A stretch of 64,000 nucleotides of DNA. It comes from Ruegeria arenilitoris. GTDB lineage: Bacteria; Pseudomonadota; Alphaproteobacteria; Rhodobacterales; Rhodobacteraceae. The stretch spans positions 999,501 to 1,063,500 of the forward strand of contig NZ_WQDA01000001.1 of assembly GCF_013032855.1 (NCBI RefSeq), written 5' to 3'. A program made the position numbers and the translations under genes. Of the stretch, positions 51,259 through 60,820 are shown piece after piece. The notes below the pieces were generated by a model, which worked only from the letters and a program-made list of their open reading frames with translations, did no database searches and had not been told where the DNA came from. Numbering within the stretch: the stretch's first letter is position 1; every line of letters begins with the position of its first letter.

Positions 51259-52763
51259 CACGACCCAACATTCTGATCCTGATGGTGGATCAGCTCAACG
51301 GTACCCTCTTTCCCGACGGTCCCGCCGAGTGGCTGCACGCGCCCAACCTCAAGAAACTGGTGGCGCGGTCAACGCGGTTTGCCAATGCCTATACGGCCTC
51401 GCCGCTGTGTGCGCCTGGGCGGGCCAGCTTCATGTCGGGCCAGTTGCCATCGCGCACGGGGGTCTATGACAACGCGGCCGAGTTCCGCAGCGACATCCCC
51501 ACCTATGCCCATCACCTGCGCCGCGCGGGCTATTACACCTGCCTGTCGGGCAAGATGCATTTCGTCGGCCCCGACCAGCTGCACGGGTTCGAGGACCGCC
51601 TGACCACCGACATCTATCCGGCCGATTTCGGCTGGACCCCGGATTACCGCAAACCGGGCGAGCGCATCGACTGGTGGTATCATAACATGGGTTCGGTCAC
51701 CGGGGCCGGCGTGGCCGAGATCACCAACCAGATGGAGTATGACGACGAGGTCGCCTATCACGCCAAGGCCAAGCTGTATGATCTGGCCCGCGGCAAGGAT
51801 GACCGCCCGTGGTGCGTGACCGTCAGCTTCACCCACCCGCATGACCCCTATGTTGCGCGGCGCAAATACTGGGACCTGTACGAGGATTGCGAGCACCTAC
51901 TGCCCGAGGTCGGCGATCTTGGCTATGAAAACCAAGATCCACATTCCCAGCGCATCTTCGACGCCAATGACTGGCGCAGTTTCGACATCACCGAACAAGA
52001 CATCCGCCGCTCGCGCCGGGCCTATTTCGCCAACATCACCTATCTGGACGACAAGATCGGCGAGATTCTCGAAGTGCTGGAGTCCACCCGGCAGGAGGCG
52101 ATCATCCTCTTCGTCTCGGACCACGGCGACATGCTGGGCGAGCGGGGCCTTTGGTTCAAGATGAACTTCTACGAAGGCTCGGCCCGGGTGCCGCTGATGA
52201 TCTCGGCGCCGGGCCTGCCGACGGGCCGCATCGACACCCCGGTTTCAACGATAGACGTGACCCCGACGCTGGGTGAACTGGCGGGGGTGGACATGGCGGA
52301 GATCGCTCCGTGGACGGATGGCGAAAGCCTGGTGCCGCTGGCCAACGGCACCGAGCGCGCGGCGCCGGTTCTGATGGAATACGCGGCCGAGGCGTCTTAT
52401 GCCCCGCTGGTGTCGATGCGCTATGGCAAGTGGAAATACAACCGCTGCGCGCTGGACCCCGATCAGCTGTTCGACCTCGAGGCCGACCCGCACGAGTTGG
52501 TGAACCTGGCCGGCAAGCCCGAACACGCCGGTACGCTGCAAACCCTGCGCGCCAAGTCCGAGGCGCGCTGGGATCTTGACCGGTTCGACGCCGAGGTACG
52601 CGCCAGCCAGGCGCGGCGCTGGGTCGTGTACGAGGCGCTGCGGCAGGGCGGCTATTACCCGTGGGATTATCAGCCGCTGCAGCAAGCGTCCGAGCGCTAC
52701 ATGCGCAACCACATGAATCTGGACAACCTTGAGGAAAGCCAGCGCTTCCCGCGCGGCGAATGA
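51255..52763 (+). CDS. betC: Choline-sulfatase
   Basis: This 502-residue sulfatase has the fGly motif LCAPGRASFMSG, where the Cys would be converted to formylglycine; most choline-sulfatases have Ser at the position where this has Gly (CxPSR versus CAPGR). Further motifs are NILILMVDQLNGTLFPD (metal Asp), TGVYDNAAEF, SGKMHFVGPDQLHGFEDRLTTDIYP (choline-sulfatase-specific), DHGDMLGERGLWFKMNFYEGSARVPLM. It hydrolyses choline-O-sulfate to choline. Coupled to betI by ATGA overlap; cytoplasmic. Confidence 0.94.
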   Translation: MTRPNILILMVDQLNGTLFPDGPAEWLHAPNLKKLVARSTRFANAYTASPLCAPGRASFMSGQLPSRTGVYDNAAEFRSDIPTYAHHLRRAGYYTCLSGKMHFVGPDQLHGFEDRLTTDIYPADFGWTPDYRKPGERIDWWYHNMGSVTGAGVAEITNQMEYDDEVAYHAKAKLYDLARGKDDRPWCVTVSFTHPHDPYVARRKYWDLYEDCEHLLPEVGDLGYENQDPHSQRIFDANDWRSFDITEQDIRRSRRAYFANITYLDDKIGEILEVLESTRQEAIILFVSDHGDMLGERGLWFKMNFYEGSARVPLMISAPGLPTGRIDTPVSTIDVTPTLGELAGVDMAEIAPWTDGESLVPLANGTERAAPVLMEYAAEASYAPLVSMRYGKWKYNRCALDPDQLFDLEADPHELVNLAGKPEHAGTLQTLRAKSEARWDLDRFDAEVRASQARRWVVYEALRQGGYYPWDYQPLQQASERYMRNHMNLDNLEESQRFPRGE

Positions 52764-52849
52764 CCTCTTTCGAATTTTGAAGATACGCCCACCGGTGGCA
52801 ACGCACGGGACATCCGGCGCCACCGGTTGGGGCCAATGGAGACACGACC

Positions 52850-54508
52850 ATGGAAGCAGATTTCGTCATCGTCGGCGCCGGATCCGCCGGATGTGCGATG
52901 GCCTATCGTCTCAGCGAGGCAGGGGCCTCGGTTTTGGTGATCGAGCACGGCGGCACCGATGCCGGGCCGTTCATCCAGATGCCGGCGGCGCTGAGTTATC
53001 CGATGAACATGCCGATCTATGACTGGGGTTATCAGTCCGAGCCCGAACCCCACCTGAACAACCGGCGGCTGGCCTGCCCGCGTGGCAAGGTGATCGGGGG
53101 GTCGTCCTCGATCAATGGGATGGTCTATGTGCGCGGCCATGCGCGCGACTTTGACACCTGGGCCGATATGGGCGCGGATGGCTGGTCCTTTGCGGATGTT
53201 CTGCCTTATTTCAAACGGATGGAAAGCTGGCACGACGGTGGCCATGGCGGTGACCCGAAATGGCGCGGAACCGACGGCCCGCTGCATGTGTCGCGAGGGC
53301 CGCGCAAGAACCCTCTGTTCAAGGCCTTCGTCGAGGCCGGGCGGCAGGCGGGCTACGAGTTGACCGACGACTACAACGGCGAGAAACAGGAAGGCTTCGG
53401 CCCGATGGAGCAGACCGTCTGGAAAGGGCGGCGCTGGTCGGCGGCCAATGCCTATCTGAAGCCCGCGCTGAAACGGCCAAACTGTGACATCGTCCGGGGC
53501 CTCGCCACGCGCGTCGTGATCGAGGGCGGCCGCGCAACCGGGGTTGAACTGATCCGCGGTGGCCGCACGCAGATCGTGCGCGCCCGGCGCGAGGTGGTGC
53601 TGGCGGCCTCGTCGATCAACTCGCCCAAGCTTCTGATGTTGTCGGGGATCGGACCGGCCGCGCATCTGGCCGAGCACGGCATCGACGTGGTCGCCGACCG
53701 GCCCGGCGTGGGCGCGAACCTGCAGGATCACCTGGAACTGTATATCCAGCAGGCCTCGCTGCAGCCGATCACGCTGTACAAATACTGGAACCTTTTCGGC
53801 AAGGGCCTGATCGGGGCGCAGTGGCTGTTCACCAAGACCGGTCTTGGCGCGTCGAACCAATTTGAAAGCGCGGCGTTCATCCGGTCGAAGCCAGGGGTCG
53901 AGTACCCGGATATCCAGTACCACTTCCTGCCCATCGCCGTGCGTTATGACGGCAAGGCCGCAGCCGAGGGGCATGGCTTCCAGGCGCATGTCGGGCCGAT
54001 GCGTTCACCCTCGCGCGGGGCGGTGACGCTGCGCTCGGCCAAGCCCGAGGACGCGCCGGTGATCCACTTCAACTACATGAGCACCGAGCAGGACTGGGAG
54101 GATTTCCGCACCTGCATCCGCCTGACCCGCGAGATTTTCGGCCAGGACGCGTTCAAACCCTATGCGGGCAAAGAGATCCAGCCCGGTGCGGACGTGCAGA
54201 CCGACGAAGAACTGAACGCTTTCATCGCCGAACATGCCGAGAGCGCCTATCACCCCTGCGGCACCTGCCGCATGGGGCGGGCGGACGACCCAAACGCGGT
54301 CGTCGACCCGCAGGGCCGTGTCATCGGGGTGGATGGGTTGCGTGTGGCGGACAGCTCGGTGTTCCCGCAGATCACCAACGGCAACCTGAACGCGCCGTCG
54401 ATTATGGTGGGCGAAAAGATGTCGGATCATTTGCTGGGCAAAGACCCGCTGCCCCGGTCCAATGACCGGCCGTGGATCCACCCCAAATGGGCCGAGGCGC
54501 AGCGTTGA
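52850..54508 (+). CDS. betA: Choline dehydrogenase (GMC oxidoreductase)
   Basis: This 552-residue flavoprotein has the FAD fingerprint [19 protein letters not shown], the GMC signature [20 protein letters not shown] near residue 82, [16 protein letters not shown], and [19 protein letters not shown] with the catalytic His. It oxidises choline to betaine aldehyde. It begins 86 bases after betC. No betaine aldehyde dehydrogenase (betB) is present next to it in this window. Confidence 0.95.
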   Translation: MEADFVIVGAGSAGCAMAYRLSEAGASVLVIEHGGTDAGPFIQMPAALSYPMNMPIYDWGYQSEPEPHLNNRRLACPRGKVIGGSSSINGMVYVRGHARDFDTWADMGADGWSFADVLPYFKRMESWHDGGHGGDPKWRGTDGPLHVSRGPRKNPLFKAFVEAGRQAGYELTDDYNGEKQEGFGPMEQTVWKGRRWSAANAYLKPALKRPNCDIVRGLATRVVIEGGRATGVELIRGGRTQIVRARREVVLAASSINSPKLLMLSGIGPAAHLAEHGIDVVADRPGVGANLQDHLELYIQQASLQPITLYKYWNLFGKGLIGAQWLFTKTGLGASNQFESAAFIRSKPGVEYPDIQYHFLPIAVRYDGKAAAEGHGFQAHVGPMRSPSRGAVTLRSAKPEDAPVIHFNYMSTEQDWEDFRTCIRLTREIFGQDAFKPYAGKEIQPGADVQTDEELNAFIAEHAESAYHPCGTCRMGRADDPNAVVDPQGRVIGVDGLRVADSSVFPQITNGNLNAPSIMVGEKMSDHLLGKDPLPRSNDRPWIHPKWAEAQR

Positions 54509-54635
54509 ATGCATTGTCGGTAAGGGGGATGCGACCGCGAGGGAAACATTCCCCTTCCAATTGATCCGAGTCAAAGTCAGCTTTGGTATTAGGGTCTAGC
54601 TGTAGTGCGAAACCAAACTCAAGGAGCGAGCAGGA

Positions 54636-54875
54636 ATGTCCCATACCCCGCATGAACTGGCCGAGGAATTCCCGGACAAGGTTGAACTGATGAGCCAGCT
54701 CAAGCAGACCGATGCCCATTTCGCCCGGCTTGCGGACGAATATCACGAACTCAACCGTATGGTGCATCGGGCGGAAACCAATGTTGAGCCGATGGAAGAC
54801 CTGGCCGAGGGCGAACTGCGCAAAAAGCGGGCCGCGCTCAAGGACCAGATCTGGTCGATCCTGAGCAAAGCGTGA
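54636..54875 (+). CDS. YdcH/DUF465 family small protein
   Basis: This 79-residue coiled-coil-type protein matches DUF465 (YdcH): PHELAEEFPDKVELMSQLKQTDAHFARLADEYHELNR and KKRAALKDQIWSIL. The function is unknown. AAGGAG lies about seven bases before ATG 54636. A hairpin terminator follows, shared with the convergent pccR gene. Confidence 0.88.
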   Translation: MSHTPHELAEEFPDKVELMSQLKQTDAHFARLADEYHELNRMVHRAETNVEPMEDLAEGELRKKRAALKDQIWSILSKA

Positions 54876-54879
54876 GCCA

Positions 54880-54910
54880 AAAAAGGGCGGGAACTGATCC
54901 TGCCCTTTTC
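54880..54910. terminator. Bidirectional terminator between ydcH-like and pccR
   Basis: AAAAGGGC(GG) pairs with (CC)TGCCCTTTT around GGAACTGATCC-like loop. The stem is flanked by A on one side and T on the other, so it can end transcription both ways. It lies right after the YdcH stop and just past the pccR stop at 54922. Confidence 0.75.
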
Positions 54911-54921
54911 CGTTGTTCGGC

Positions 54922-56322
54922 TCAGGTAACTTCGTAGGGCAGCGTGCCGCGCGTATGGGCGTCGATCTTCAGTCGGCGCTCCAGCGGTGGGACGGACCGT
55001 TGGTGGCAGGTCTGGCGTTCGCAGATGCGGCAGGAAATCCCAATCGGTTCGTAGGCGCTGGTGTTGTTGATATCCAGATTGTCGGCATAGACCAGTGCTT
55101 CGGCGTGCCGGACCTCACACCCAAGGGCGATGGCATAACGGCGCACTGGCGCGCCGAAGGACCCGCCCGATTTCGACACGTCCCGCGCGATCGAGATATA
55201 CCGAACCCCGTCGGGTGTTTCCGCCAATTGCAGCAGGAAATGACCGGGCGTTTCGAAAGCCCGGTGCACGTTCCAAAGCGGGCAGGCCCCGCCGAACCGC
55301 GCAAATTGCAGCCGGGTGGCCGAATGGCGTTTGGTGATCGTGCCCGCCTGATCGACCCGCACAAAGAAGAACGGGATGCCCTTGGCGCCTGGTCGCTGAA
55401 GGGTGGACAAGCGGTGGGCAACCTGCTCGATCGAAGCGCCGAACCGGTTGCTCAGCAGTTCAAGATCGTGCCGGTCCTCCTGGGCCGCTGACAGAAAGGC
55501 AGTGTAGGGCATCAGCGACGCGCCGGCGAAATAGTTTGCGAGGCCGATCTTGGCGATCGAGCGGGCTTCCTCGCTTTGAAACTTGGCAAAGTCCAGCGTG
55601 GCCTCGAGAAGCTTGTCCTGACTGATCAGGGCGACCTGCAGCAGCAGTTGAAAGACCTGGGTCTGCGGCGCAGCGCGCGAGGACAGGCGCAAAGTTTTTG
55701 TAGCGTTGTCATAGCTGCGCAGGGCGGGAATGTCTTCGAACATCACCTGAACTCCGCGTTCCTTTAGGCTGTCCAGTGCTGCCTGTCGGATGCCTCCCGG
55801 TCCTTCGGCGCGGGCGGCGAACCGTTCAGCGGCCCGATCGACCGCGTCGATGTAGTTGTCGCAGTAGTGAAAGAAATCGCGCACCTCTTCCCACGGGCTG
55901 GCCTGAATGCGCGCGTCCTCGCGTCCGAGGGCCTCGTCCAGCGAGGCGAGCCTCTCGTGGGTCTGCCGGTAAGCTTTGTGCAGCTCGATGAAGGACCGCG
56001 CCAATGCGGGGGCATTGGACGCCGTTAGCCGCAGGTCCGCCAGAGGGGGGATGGCATCCGCGAAGACAGGATCGGCCAACGCCTCGCGCATGTCCGAGAC
56101 CAGACGCTCGCTGTCGCCGGTGCTCAGCTCGGTTACATCCATGCCGAATTCCTGCGCCAGCGCCAGAACAACCGTGGTCGAGATCGGCCGGTTGTTGTTC
56201 TCCATCTGGTTCAGATAGGGCAGGGAAACACCCAGCTTGGCGGCAAATTCCTTTTGCGTCAGCGTCAGACGCGTCCGCATTTCGCGCAGCTTTGCACCTG
56301 CGTAGAGTTTCTGAGTGGCCAT
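54922..56322 (-). CDS. pccR: ScfR-type regulator PccR (XRE HTH, acyl-CoA-responsive)
   Basis: This 466-residue protein has an N-terminal HTH (AKLREMRTRLTLTQKEFAAKLGVSLPYLNQMENNNRPIS), a middle all-helical part with an HExxH-free IrrE-like region, and a C-terminal domain with SCRICERQTCHQRSVPPLERRL, whose Cys cluster fits the ScfR family (MccR/PccR/RamB group). In Rhodobacter sphaeroides PccR controls pccB for propionyl-CoA use. I chose ATG 56322. A TTTGCAAA site lies 40 bases before the start. It is separated from the divergent pccB by an exporter gene. Confidence 0.85.
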   Translation of the reverse strand: MATQKLYAGAKLREMRTRLTLTQKEFAAKLGVSLPYLNQMENNNRPISTTVVLALAQEFGMDVTELSTGDSERLVSDMREALADPVFADAIPPLADLRLTASNAPALARSFIELHKAYRQTHERLASLDEALGREDARIQASPWEEVRDFFHYCDNYIDAVDRAAERFAARAEGPGGIRQAALDSLKERGVQVMFEDIPALRSYDNATKTLRLSSRAAPQTQVFQLLLQVALISQDKLLEATLDFAKFQSEEARSIAKIGLANYFAGASLMPYTAFLSAAQEDRHDLELLSNRFGASIEQVAHRLSTLQRPGAKGIPFFFVRVDQAGTITKRHSATRLQFARFGGACPLWNVHRAFETPGHFLLQLAETPDGVRYISIARDVSKSGGSFGAPVRRYAIALGCEVRHAEALVYADNLDINNTSAYEPIGISCRICERQTCHQRSVPPLERRLKIDAHTRGTLPYEVT

Positions 56323-56331
56323 CGGGTTTTC

Positions 56332-56369
56332 TTTGCAGTTATTCCGCCTGCGCAGGCTAACTTTGCAAA
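56332..56369. promoter_or_regulatory. Putative ScfR/PccR site before pccR
   Basis: A perfect palindrome TTTGCAAA lies at 56362-56369 and a related TTTGCAGT at 56332-56339. ScfR-family regulators are reported to bind TTTGCAAA-type elements, so this suggests autoregulation. The same element recurs upstream of pccB. Confidence 0.6.
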
Positions 56370-56387
56370 GTCCCGGGTGCAAGATGG

Positions 56388-57593
56388 CTAGATGCCGAGT
56401 TGACGTTCCCGCCAGATCACGCTGCTGATCGCGACGATGGCCAGAACCGATGTGGCCAACATCAACCACAACAGCGGCATGGCGCCGGTTTCATTGGTCA
56501 GCATCGCACCGGCCAGGGCGCTGAGAGCTGCGCCGCCGCCCAGCATGATCGCGCCACTTAGCCCGGATGCGGTCGCAGCCAGATGTGGTCGCACGGAAAG
56601 CGATCCGGCGGTTGCATTCGGGATCGACATGCCGTTGCCCAAGCCGACGAATGTCATAAACCCGAAAAAGCTGAGCGCCGAGCCCAAACCGGCCAGAAAC
56701 AGAACCGCCGACAACGCGACGCCGATTGCGTTCAGCCAGCAGCCCCAGCGCACCATCCGGTTCACGCCATAGCGCACTGAGTACCGGCCGCTGATGAAGT
56801 TCCCGAAGAAGTAGCCGACAGCAGGGGCGCCGAAATAGATTCCGACTTCTGCGGCGGTCAGGCCAAAGATCTCGGTGCCGATGAAAGGCGCGCCACCCAG
56901 ATAGGCGAAGAACGCGCCAGACGACAACGCGGATGACAGCGAATACCCCCAGAACCGCGGAGAAGTCAGCAGCTCTGGATACTCCCGAAACTGTTGGATC
57001 AGGGTTTTGCCGCTCTTGGCCGAGGTTTCTCCGAAGTCATGATAGGTCAGCGCCAGCGCGAAGGCGGCCAGTCCGAAAGGCAGCCAGAAATTGGCCTTCC
57101 AGCCAAAGCTTTCCTCCAGAATACCCCCGATGGCCGGTCCGATCATCGGCACGACGGCCATGCCCATGGTGACATAACCGATCATGGATGCGGCCTGATC
57201 CTGGTCATACATATCGCGCACCGCTGCGCGGCTGAGGACGATCCCCACGACGATAACGGCCTGCCCCATGCGGAAGGCAAGAAATGTCTCGACGTTTGGG
57301 GCGTAGATGCACCCCAGCGTTGCCAGCAGAAACAGCACCAGACCCCACAGCAACACCGGTCGCCGCCCGGCCTTGTCGGCGATCGGACCGATCAGAATCT
57401 GCAGAACGGCGTTGATCAGCAGATACAACGCAATCGAAAGCTGCATGACCTTGTAGTCGGCCTCAAAATAGGCTGCCATGAAAGGCAGGCTGGGAAGGAA
57501 CAGGTTCATGCTGAGCGCCGACAGTCCCGACAGCAGGACAAGCGTTAGCAGCTTGGGTGGAGAGCGGTGCGTAGACGTGGAACTGAACTGCAT
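56388..57593 (-). CDS. Bcr/CflA family MFS exporter
   Basis: This 401-residue protein has 12 spans and Bcr/CflA-type features: SMNLFLPSLPFMAAYFEADYKVMQLSIALYLL, DKAGRRPVLLWGLVLFLLAT (motif A), FRMGQAVIVVGIVLSRAAVRDMYDQDQAASMIGYVTMGMAVVPMIGPAIGG. The family exports drugs and small metabolites. It lies between pccR and pccB on the minus strand. Its start region faces pccB, so the 172-base gap also carries pccB control. Confidence 0.88.
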   Translation of the reverse strand: MQFSSTSTHRSPPKLLTLVLLSGLSALSMNLFLPSLPFMAAYFEADYKVMQLSIALYLLINAVLQILIGPIADKAGRRPVLLWGLVLFLLATLGCIYAPNVETFLAFRMGQAVIVVGIVLSRAAVRDMYDQDQAASMIGYVTMGMAVVPMIGPAIGGILEESFGWKANFWLPFGLAAFALALTYHDFGETSAKSGKTLIQQFREYPELLTSPRFWGYSLSSALSSGAFFAYLGGAPFIGTEIFGLTAAEVGIYFGAPAVGYFFGNFISGRYSVRYGVNRMVRWGCWLNAIGVALSAVLFLAGLGSALSFFGFMTFVGLGNGMSIPNATAGSLSVRPHLAATASGLSGAIMLGGGAALSALAGAMLTNETGAMPLLWLMLATSVLAIVAISSVIWRERQLGI

Positions 57594-57652
57594 GGTTCAC
57601 TCATAATTCCGGTATTCGGGAAAGGCCATGCCGATGCACAAACATTAACTGA

Positions 57653-57734
57653 TTTGCAATTCTCAGAAATGTAATTGCCAAAAATTTGCAAATTTGCCGA
57701 AAAGGCCTTTGGGTGATGCGGAGCAATCTATATT
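57653..57734 (+). promoter_or_regulatory. Putative PccR sites and promoter before pccB
   Basis: TTTGCAAT (57653-57660), perfect TTTGCAAA (57685-57692) and TTTGCCGA (57693-57700) occur upstream of a TATATT (57729-57734) that may be the -10 box. The perfect site lies about 37 bases upstream of that box, a position suited to an activator. The ATG of pccB follows 32 bases after the TATATT. PccR binding is inferred. Confidence 0.6.
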
Positions 57735-57765
57735 GTCGCCACAAATTTGACAGGGGAAAATCGTG

Positions 57766-59298
57766 ATGAAGGACATCCTTGCCGAGCTTGAGAACCGCCG
57801 TGAGGACGCGCGCCTGGGTGGCGGGCAAAAACGGATCGATGCGCAGCATGCGCGGGGCAAGCTGACGGCGCGCGAGCGGATCGAGCTGCTGGTCGATGAG
57901 GGCAGCTTTGAAGAGTTCGACATGTTCGTGACCCATCGCTGCACCGATTTCGGCATGGAAAAACAAAAACCTGCCGGGGATGGCGTTGTGACCGGCTGGG
58001 GTACGATCAATGGCCGCATGGTCTATGTGTTCAGCCAGGACTTTACGGTGTTTGGCGGGTCTCTGTCGGAAACGCATGCGCAGAAGATCTGCAAGATCAT
58101 GGATATGGCCATGCAGAACGGCGCGCCTGTAATCGGCATCAACGACTCGGGAGGGGCGCGAATCCAGGAAGGTGTCGCCTCGCTGGCGGGCTATGCCGAG
58201 GTGTTCCAGCGCAACATCATGGCCTCGGGTGTGGTGCCGCAGATCTCAGTGATCATGGGTCCCTGTGCCGGTGGCGCGGTCTACAGCCCGGCGATGACCG
58301 ACTTCATCTTCATGGTCAAAGACACTTCCTATATGTTCGTGACTGGCCCCGACGTGGTGAAGACCGTCACCAACGAGGTCGTCACCGCCGAAGAACTGGG
58401 CGGGGCGTCGACCCATACCAAGAAGTCCAGTGTGGCTGATGGCGCTTTCGAAAACGATGTCGAGGCGCTGGCCGAGGTGCGGCGACTGGTGGACTTCCTG
58501 CCGCTCAACAACCGGGAAAAGCCGCCCGTGCGCCCGTTCTTTGACGAGCCGGGGCGGATTGAGACTTCTCTGGACACGCTGGTCCCGGAAAACCCCAACA
58601 CCCCCTACGACATGAAGGAACTGATCACCAAGGTAGCCGATGAGGGTGATTTCTATGAAATCCAGGAGGATTTCGCGAAAAACATCATCACTGGTTTCAT
58701 TCGGCTTGAGGGGCAGACCGTCGGCGTGGTGGCAAACCAGCCGATGGTTCTGGCGGGGTGTCTGGACATTGACAGCAGCCGCAAGGCCGCACGGTTTGTA
58801 CGGTTCTGCGACTGTTTTGAGATTCCGATCCTGACCCTGGTGGACGTTCCCGGCTTTTTGCCCGGCACCAGTCAGGAATATGGCGGTGTCATCAAACATG
58901 GCGCCAAACTGTTGTTTGCCTATGGCGAAGCGACTGTGCCCAAGGTGACCGTGATCACCCGCAAGGCTTACGGCGGCGCCTATGACGTCATGGCGTCAAA
59001 GCACCTGCGCGGTGATTTCAACTATGCCTGGCCAACCGCCGAAATCGCGGTGATGGGCGCGAAAGGAGCAACCGAAATCATCCACCGCGCCGATCTGGGA
59101 GATCCGGACAAGATCGCGAAGCACACCCAGGACTATGAGGATCGGTTCGCCAACCCGTTTGTCGCCGCCGAACGCGGCTTCATCGACGAGGTGATCATGC
59201 CGCACTCGACGCGCCGCCGTGTGTCGCGGGCCTTTGCCAGCCTGCGCAACAAGCAGCTGAAGAACCCTTGGAAGAAACACGACAACATTCCGCTGTAA
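57766..59298 (+). CDS. pccB: Propionyl-CoA carboxylase, beta (carboxyltransferase) subunit
   Basis: This 510-residue protein has both carboxyltransferase halves: [25 protein letters not shown] at the start, [22 protein letters not shown] (N-terminal acyl-CoA site) and [22 protein letters not shown] (C-terminal half). It transfers CO2 from carboxybiotin on PccA to propionyl-CoA, giving methylmalonyl-CoA. Length and the carboxyltransferase oxyanion motifs fit PCC beta. Start ATG 57766 is preferred over GTG 57763. pccA is 1.8 kb downstream with small genes between. Confidence 0.96.
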   Translation: MKDILAELENRREDARLGGGQKRIDAQHARGKLTARERIELLVDEGSFEEFDMFVTHRCTDFGMEKQKPAGDGVVTGWGTINGRMVYVFSQDFTVFGGSLSETHAQKICKIMDMAMQNGAPVIGINDSGGARIQEGVASLAGYAEVFQRNIMASGVVPQISVIMGPCAGGAVYSPAMTDFIFMVKDTSYMFVTGPDVVKTVTNEVVTAEELGGASTHTKKSSVADGAFENDVEALAEVRRLVDFLPLNNREKPPVRPFFDEPGRIETSLDTLVPENPNTPYDMKELITKVADEGDFYEIQEDFAKNIITGFIRLEGQTVGVVANQPMVLAGCLDIDSSRKAARFVRFCDCFEIPILTLVDVPGFLPGTSQEYGGVIKHGAKLLFAYGEATVPKVTVITRKAYGGAYDVMASKHLRGDFNYAWPTAEIAVMGAKGATEIIHRADLGDPDKIAKHTQDYEDRFANPFVAAERGFIDEVIMPHSTRRRVSRAFASLRNKQLKNPWKKHDNIPL

Positions 59299-59368
59299 TC
59301 AGCCGGGTCGCTTTGCCCCGGTTCGATCCACGAATGTTCCCGATTGACCGCTGACACAAAACCGTTTC

Positions 59369-59854
59369 ATGATCCCAGCCACCAGATACGAAACAGCGCA
59401 GGAGATGATCCTGGCGCCTGCGACCCCGGAAGGAGGAGCCTGCCTGTGGCAGGTCCGGGGTCGCGCTCTTGTTCTGGCTTTCATGTGTTTTGGATCGCCC
59501 GGTTTCGCGCAGGACGGGAACCTGTTGCCGGTTCCATCCGGCCAGCCGGTGACACTTGAGGACGTTCTGGTCGATACCAACCCCGGCGAACTCTGGCTGC
59601 GGTTTCGATTTGTCGCACCCAAGATCGGCGATGAGGTGGGCGGTATCGGCTATGACGTGGCCGCGACCGACATGGAGCATCTGTGTCAGACACTGGCCAT
59701 TCCTTATGTCGCGCACCATCAACTCAGCCCGGCGCGGGTCGTGATCTCGCTGTCCGACCGCCCGGTGGAATTCGGCAACTCGTCTCCGGACGCGACGCAG
59801 TATTTTGAAGCCTACCGGTTGGAGCAATCCGCATGTATCTGGGAGGGACTCTGA
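59369..59854 (+). CDS. Exported protein of unknown function (possibly DUF6497)
   Basis: This up to 161-residue protein has a secretion-type segment RALVLAFMCFGSPGFAQ ending near residue 48, then LPVPSGQPVTLEDVLVDT and a WLRFRFVAPKIGDEVGG block. It resembles what I remember as the DUF6497 family in Rhodobacterales; this is memory, not a search. The start is uncertain: AGGAGG at about 59432 suggests initiation later than 59369, near the signal segment. It has one Cys in SACIWEGL at the end. It lies between pccB and pccA. Confidence 0.6.
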   Translation: MIPATRYETAQEMILAPATPEGGACLWQVRGRALVLAFMCFGSPGFAQDGNLLPVPSGQPVTLEDVLVDTNPGELWLRFRFVAPKIGDEVGGIGYDVAATDMEHLCQTLAIPYVAHHQLSPARVVISLSDRPVEFGNSSPDATQYFEAYRLEQSACIWEGL

Positions 59855-59981
59855 ACATGATTTCCCGATCTCATGTCGTCGGAGCATTCCGAGAAACTGA
59901 TGCGGCTTTGGAGACACGCATGACACATTCATCCCTGCGCGGGTGCCCGTCGCGGACCGGTTTTTTGAACGAGGTGCCGGC

Positions 59982-60335
59982 ATGTTGAAGCACCGTGGTT
60001 TCCCCGGACGGCTGCCGGGAACCGATTTCCAGTTCACGATCCGCCGGGCAAACCCCAAGGGCGTGACGCCATTGACCCGTCGTGAACGCTATCGGGACCG
60101 AAAAGCCGCGGACAAGCGTGCCGATACGGCATTCCTCGAAGCTTTGTGGGAGCATTTCGGGGATCAGCCGTTTGAACGCGGAAATCTGGACGCTGGTCGC
60201 CTCAGCTGGCTGTTTGGGCGCGAGGTCGTGCCTGCCGAGGATCCGTTCGATCCGGCCAGCTATGATGCGTTGCTGAAGATCGACTTTGAGACCGCGCGGC
60301 AATCCTTCCCCGATATCTTCGGTGGGGAGGCGTAG
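59982..60335 (+). CDS. Hypothetical protein between pccB and pccA
   Basis: This 117-residue soluble protein has a basic N-terminal half (MLKHRGFPGRLPGTDFQF, TRRERYRDRKAADKR) and an acidic, aromatic C-terminal half ending FDIFGGEA-like. I do not recognise the family. ATG 59982 has GAGG upstream; an earlier GTG at 59943 would add 13 residues. The basic/acidic division and lack of signal suggest a cytoplasmic nucleic-acid or protein-interacting protein, but this is not established. Confidence 0.6.
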   Translation: MLKHRGFPGRLPGTDFQFTIRRANPKGVTPLTRRERYRDRKAADKRADTAFLEALWEHFGDQPFERGNLDAGRLSWLFGREVVPAEDPFDPASYDALLKIDFETARQSFPDIFGGEA

Positions 60336-60820
60336 TTCAGCATGAGCCTTCAGCCAAATATTATGGGTTCATCTGCTTGGCGCACGATCCGGCGGCGACC
60401 GGGTATGCGGTCCAGTCGGCGCCCAGTGATGGCTGAAGTCTGTGCCGGAACCCGTTGCAAACCGGGCTCTTTCGGCACGAACCTGCGCGCCGTTTCCGGG
60501 AATGGGCAATTTCCAGCCGGAATTTCCGGCGTTGCAATTGATCCGTTGGCGGCCGCATTTTTGCTGTGCAAGGTGAACGGGCCGTGCGGCTCGACTTTGC
60601 CTGCGCCGCACATGCACCTACTATTCCGTACCCCTTCCTTCCGCGGGCAGGACCGTGTTTCCAACACAGACCTGCCCGCGCTTTTCTTTGGCCGTACTGC
60701 GGACCCAAGGCGGCAAAAACCTGCGCAAAGCCCTGTTTCACCCCGTTTGATATTGAATAACAAAGCCCGTTTCAGGCATTTGCTGTTCAATTCGACAAGA
60801 AACCAAAAGGGGCAGTATAC
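60336..60820. other. 485-base gap with strong hairpin
   Basis: I see no family-like gene here; overlapping open frames are most likely shadows. At 60642-60680 a 10-base stem CGCGGGCAGG/CCTGCCCGCG encloses an inner stem GTGTT/AACAC and is followed by CTTTTCTTT; it could be an intrinsic terminator or part of a small RNA. A near-palindrome GCCGG-AATTT-CCGGC is at 60516-60530. The region just before 60821 provides a GGGG-type ribosome site for the lipoprotein. Confidence 0.5.
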
